Source: Streptomyces sp. 130 (GTDB lineage: Bacteria > Actinomycetota > Actinomycetes > Streptomycetales > Streptomycetaceae). From it: a stretch of DNA of 64,000 bases. The notes under the pieces are model-generated. The model was given only the letters and a program-made list of their open reading frames with translations, ran no database searches and had not been told where the DNA came from. Below, one piece after another: positions 62,647 to 64,000 of the stretch. Each line of letters begins with the position of its first letter. The stretch's first letter is position 1. The stretch spans positions 1 to 64,000 of the forward strand of contig NZ_VJNO01000036.1 in NCBI RefSeq assembly GCF_007096885.1. The letters are read 5' to 3'. Both the position numbers and the translations under genes were made by a program.

Positions 62647-64000
62647 GTGGCCAGCAACGGATTCGATTTCTCTCCCGGAGCGCAGATTCCGCTCCAGGGA
62701 TCGGGAGGCGCGGCGGTGGCGACGAACGCCCTCGCCTCCGCCGCGTACCGTGACAGCCCGGTGGAGGACATCCTCAAAGCCAACAGCGAGTGGCACAAGT
62801 CCGAGGTGAAGGCGGGCCGTTCCGCGCTCCTCAAGTCCGACTACTTCAAGCCCAATCTCGGCGAGGCGTTCGCCCGCGCCGTACAGGAGCGCATGCTCGG
62901 CGGCGCCCGCAAGGACCTCATCCAGTCCTTCGGCACCGACCCGCAGACCGTGGTCGAGCACTGCCTCTCCGCGAGCAGCCTCCGCAAGGCGCGCGACACC
63001 CGGCTCACCGCCGTGACCGTGCTGTTCGGCTTCCTCTTCCTGCCGGGCATGCTGCTGTGGGTCATCGTCTTCCGGCTGCGCGACGGCTTCGCCAAGACCA
63101 AGGACAGGCTCCTCACCACCCTCGGCAACAGCCTGCTGCCCCTCGTCGGCATCGGCATCGTCTTCCTGATGATCCGGCTCCCCCTCACGGGACTCCTCGG
63201 CCTCTATCTGCGCGCGATGCTCGTCGCCCCCGTGATCGGCTGGTACATCGCCAAACGGATCGCCGAGAAGTCCGCCCAGGACCTGCGCGCCCGCTGGGAG
63301 GGCCTGCTCTCCGGCGGCGGCGTCACCGCCAAGATCCCCGAGACGGTCCCGAAGAACCCGAGCGAGACCGCCCGCGAGGCACTGCGCCAGGGCCTGGAGA
63401 AGCTCTCCGCCGAACAGCAGTCCAACTCCGTCTTCTACGCGGGCCCCAAAGGCATCCTGGGCATGGGCACCCGCTGGGGCAGCTGGCAGCTCGCCGAGGA
63501 CCTCGTCCCCAAGGAGCCCGGCAAGGAGATCCACCAGTTCCGCAGCTGGGACGTCATCCGTGTCATCCACGACCAGCTCAAGCTGCTGGAACGCGGCCCG
63601 CTGAACACCGGCGGATTCCCCACCCCCTCCGTCAACCACTGGATCGTCACCCCCATCGGGGAGAACGCGGACAGCGTCACCCGCCCCCAGGGCGAGGACG
63701 TCGCCACCTACCAGATCAAGCCCCACGAGATACAGCGGATCTGCAACCACCAGCAGTTCGGCGGCGGCAACCGCCACTACCTCGGCGTGCAGTTCACCCT
63801 CTGGGACGGCCAGCTCGTCATCACCATGATGATCACCGTCACCGTCCTGTACGAGACCCTGCGCATCGAGGTCACCGGGCACGCTCTCGGCCCCGTCCAC
63901 TCCCTCTTCACCACCAAGCCCGCCGCGAAGACCCGGACCGTCAACAAGACCGTCCGGTTCTGGGAGACCCGCGACATCACCCTCGCCCTGGTCGACGCCC
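62647..64000 (+). CDS. Unidentified membrane protein (partial, cut at window end)
   Basis: An open frame of 451 codons runs from GTG 62647 (MASNGFDFSPGAQIPLQG) to the end of the window without a stop, so the gene continues beyond. The N-terminal 110 residues are soluble. About three hydrophobic segments follow at 120-143, 160-178 and 185-203. A large soluble domain comes next, with HQFRSWDVIRVIHDQLKLL, KPHEIQRICNHQQFGGGNRHYLGVQF and LVITMMITVTVLYETLRIEVTGHAL. I do not recognise the family. It is transcribed divergently from pgsA. Confidence 0.85.
   Translation, partial: MASNGFDFSPGAQIPLQGSGGAAVATNALASAAYRDSPVEDILKANSEWHKSEVKAGRSALLKSDYFKPNLGEAFARAVQERMLGGARKDLIQSFGTDPQTVVEHCLSASSLRKARDTRLTAVTVLFGFLFLPGMLLWVIVFRLRDGFAKTKDRLLTTLGNSLLPLVGIGIVFLMIRLPLTGLLGLYLRAMLVAPVIGWYIAKRIAEKSAQDLRARWEGLLSGGGVTAKIPETVPKNPSETAREALRQGLEKLSAEQQSNSVFYAGPKGILGMGTRWGSWQLAEDLVPKEPGKEIHQFRSWDVIRVIHDQLKLLERGPLNTGGFPTPSVNHWIVTPIGENADSVTRPQGEDVATYQIKPHEIQRICNHQQFGGGNRHYLGVQFTLWDGQLVITMMITVTVLYETLRIEVTGHALGPVHSLFTTKPAAKTRTVNKTVRFWETRDITLALVDA

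Noticed and set aside
62311..63900. 529-codon minus-strand frame opposite the terminal membrane protein
   Set aside because: The plus strand encodes a coherent protein with membrane segments and a balanced composition. The minus frame is Gly/Asp/Glu/Val-rich and has no motifs.

Overview
The window is a high-GC, densely coded chromosomal segment of a Streptomyces species. The evidence is the gene content and order (bldD, sIHF, relA next to apt-secF-secD, the pgsA-patA-pimA mannoside cluster), frequent GTG and TTG starts, 4-bp ATGA/GTGA overlaps between genes, and strong third-position GC bias. It looks like core chromosome. I see no rRNA, tRNA, CRISPR array, insertion sequence, integrase or prophage.

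Layout, left to right. Positions 1-5,300: the tail of an unknown gene, a SorC-type regulator, rpe, rsmB, fmt, and a divergent small HTH protein. Positions 5,300-11,800: priA, metK, coaBC, rpoZ, gmk and sIHF, all on the minus strand. Positions 11,900-22,000: the pyrimidine operon read right to left, pyrR-pyrB-pyrC-membrane protein-carA-carB-pyrD-pyrF, so UMP synthesis from bicarbonate, glutamine and aspartate is nearly complete. A PyrR-binding RNA hairpin lies over the pyrR ribosome site. Positions 22,159-22,871: bldD, the c-di-GMP-responsive master developmental repressor, divergent from pyrR and with its own palindromic operator. Positions 22,900-35,800: a long minus-strand block read DUF948, DUF6167, alaS, ruvX, mltG, aroE, aroC, aroK, aroB, aroQ, P-loop ATPase, M24 peptidase-like protein, efp, nusB. 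It holds five shikimate-pathway genes plus translation and cell-wall functions. Positions 36,478-46,980: a mixed area with a STAND/LAL-type ATPase lacking its DNA-binding domain, rpsD, an iron-box-controlled DUF2470 protein, rarA, a VKOR-like protein, hisS, a metallo-hydrolase, a membrane-anchored cyclophilin and a DUF349 coiled-coil protein. Positions 46,983-62,156, minus strand: pgsA-patA-pimA-LemA-like-pdxS-pdxT-yebC-ruvC-ruvA-ruvB-yajC-secD-secF-apt-relA, covering phosphatidylinositol mannosides, vitamin B6, Holliday-junction resolution, protein export and the stringent response. The last 1.35 kb is a plus-strand membrane protein cut by the window end.

Most of this is conserved actinobacterial housekeeping DNA, and no clearly new multi-gene system stands out. 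The best leads are regulatory or degenerate elements. They are a near-consensus DtxR/DmdR iron box between rpsD and the DUF2470 gene; a PyrR loop with a compensated base pair that appears to mask the pyrR Shine-Dalgarno; mutually exclusive hairpins at the pyrD start; an HTH-less LAL-like ATPase running into the rpsD terminator; an efp-linked M24 peptidase with altered metal ligands; a structured leader before the DUF349 gene; and a 30-bp tandem duplication over the ruvA stop codon.
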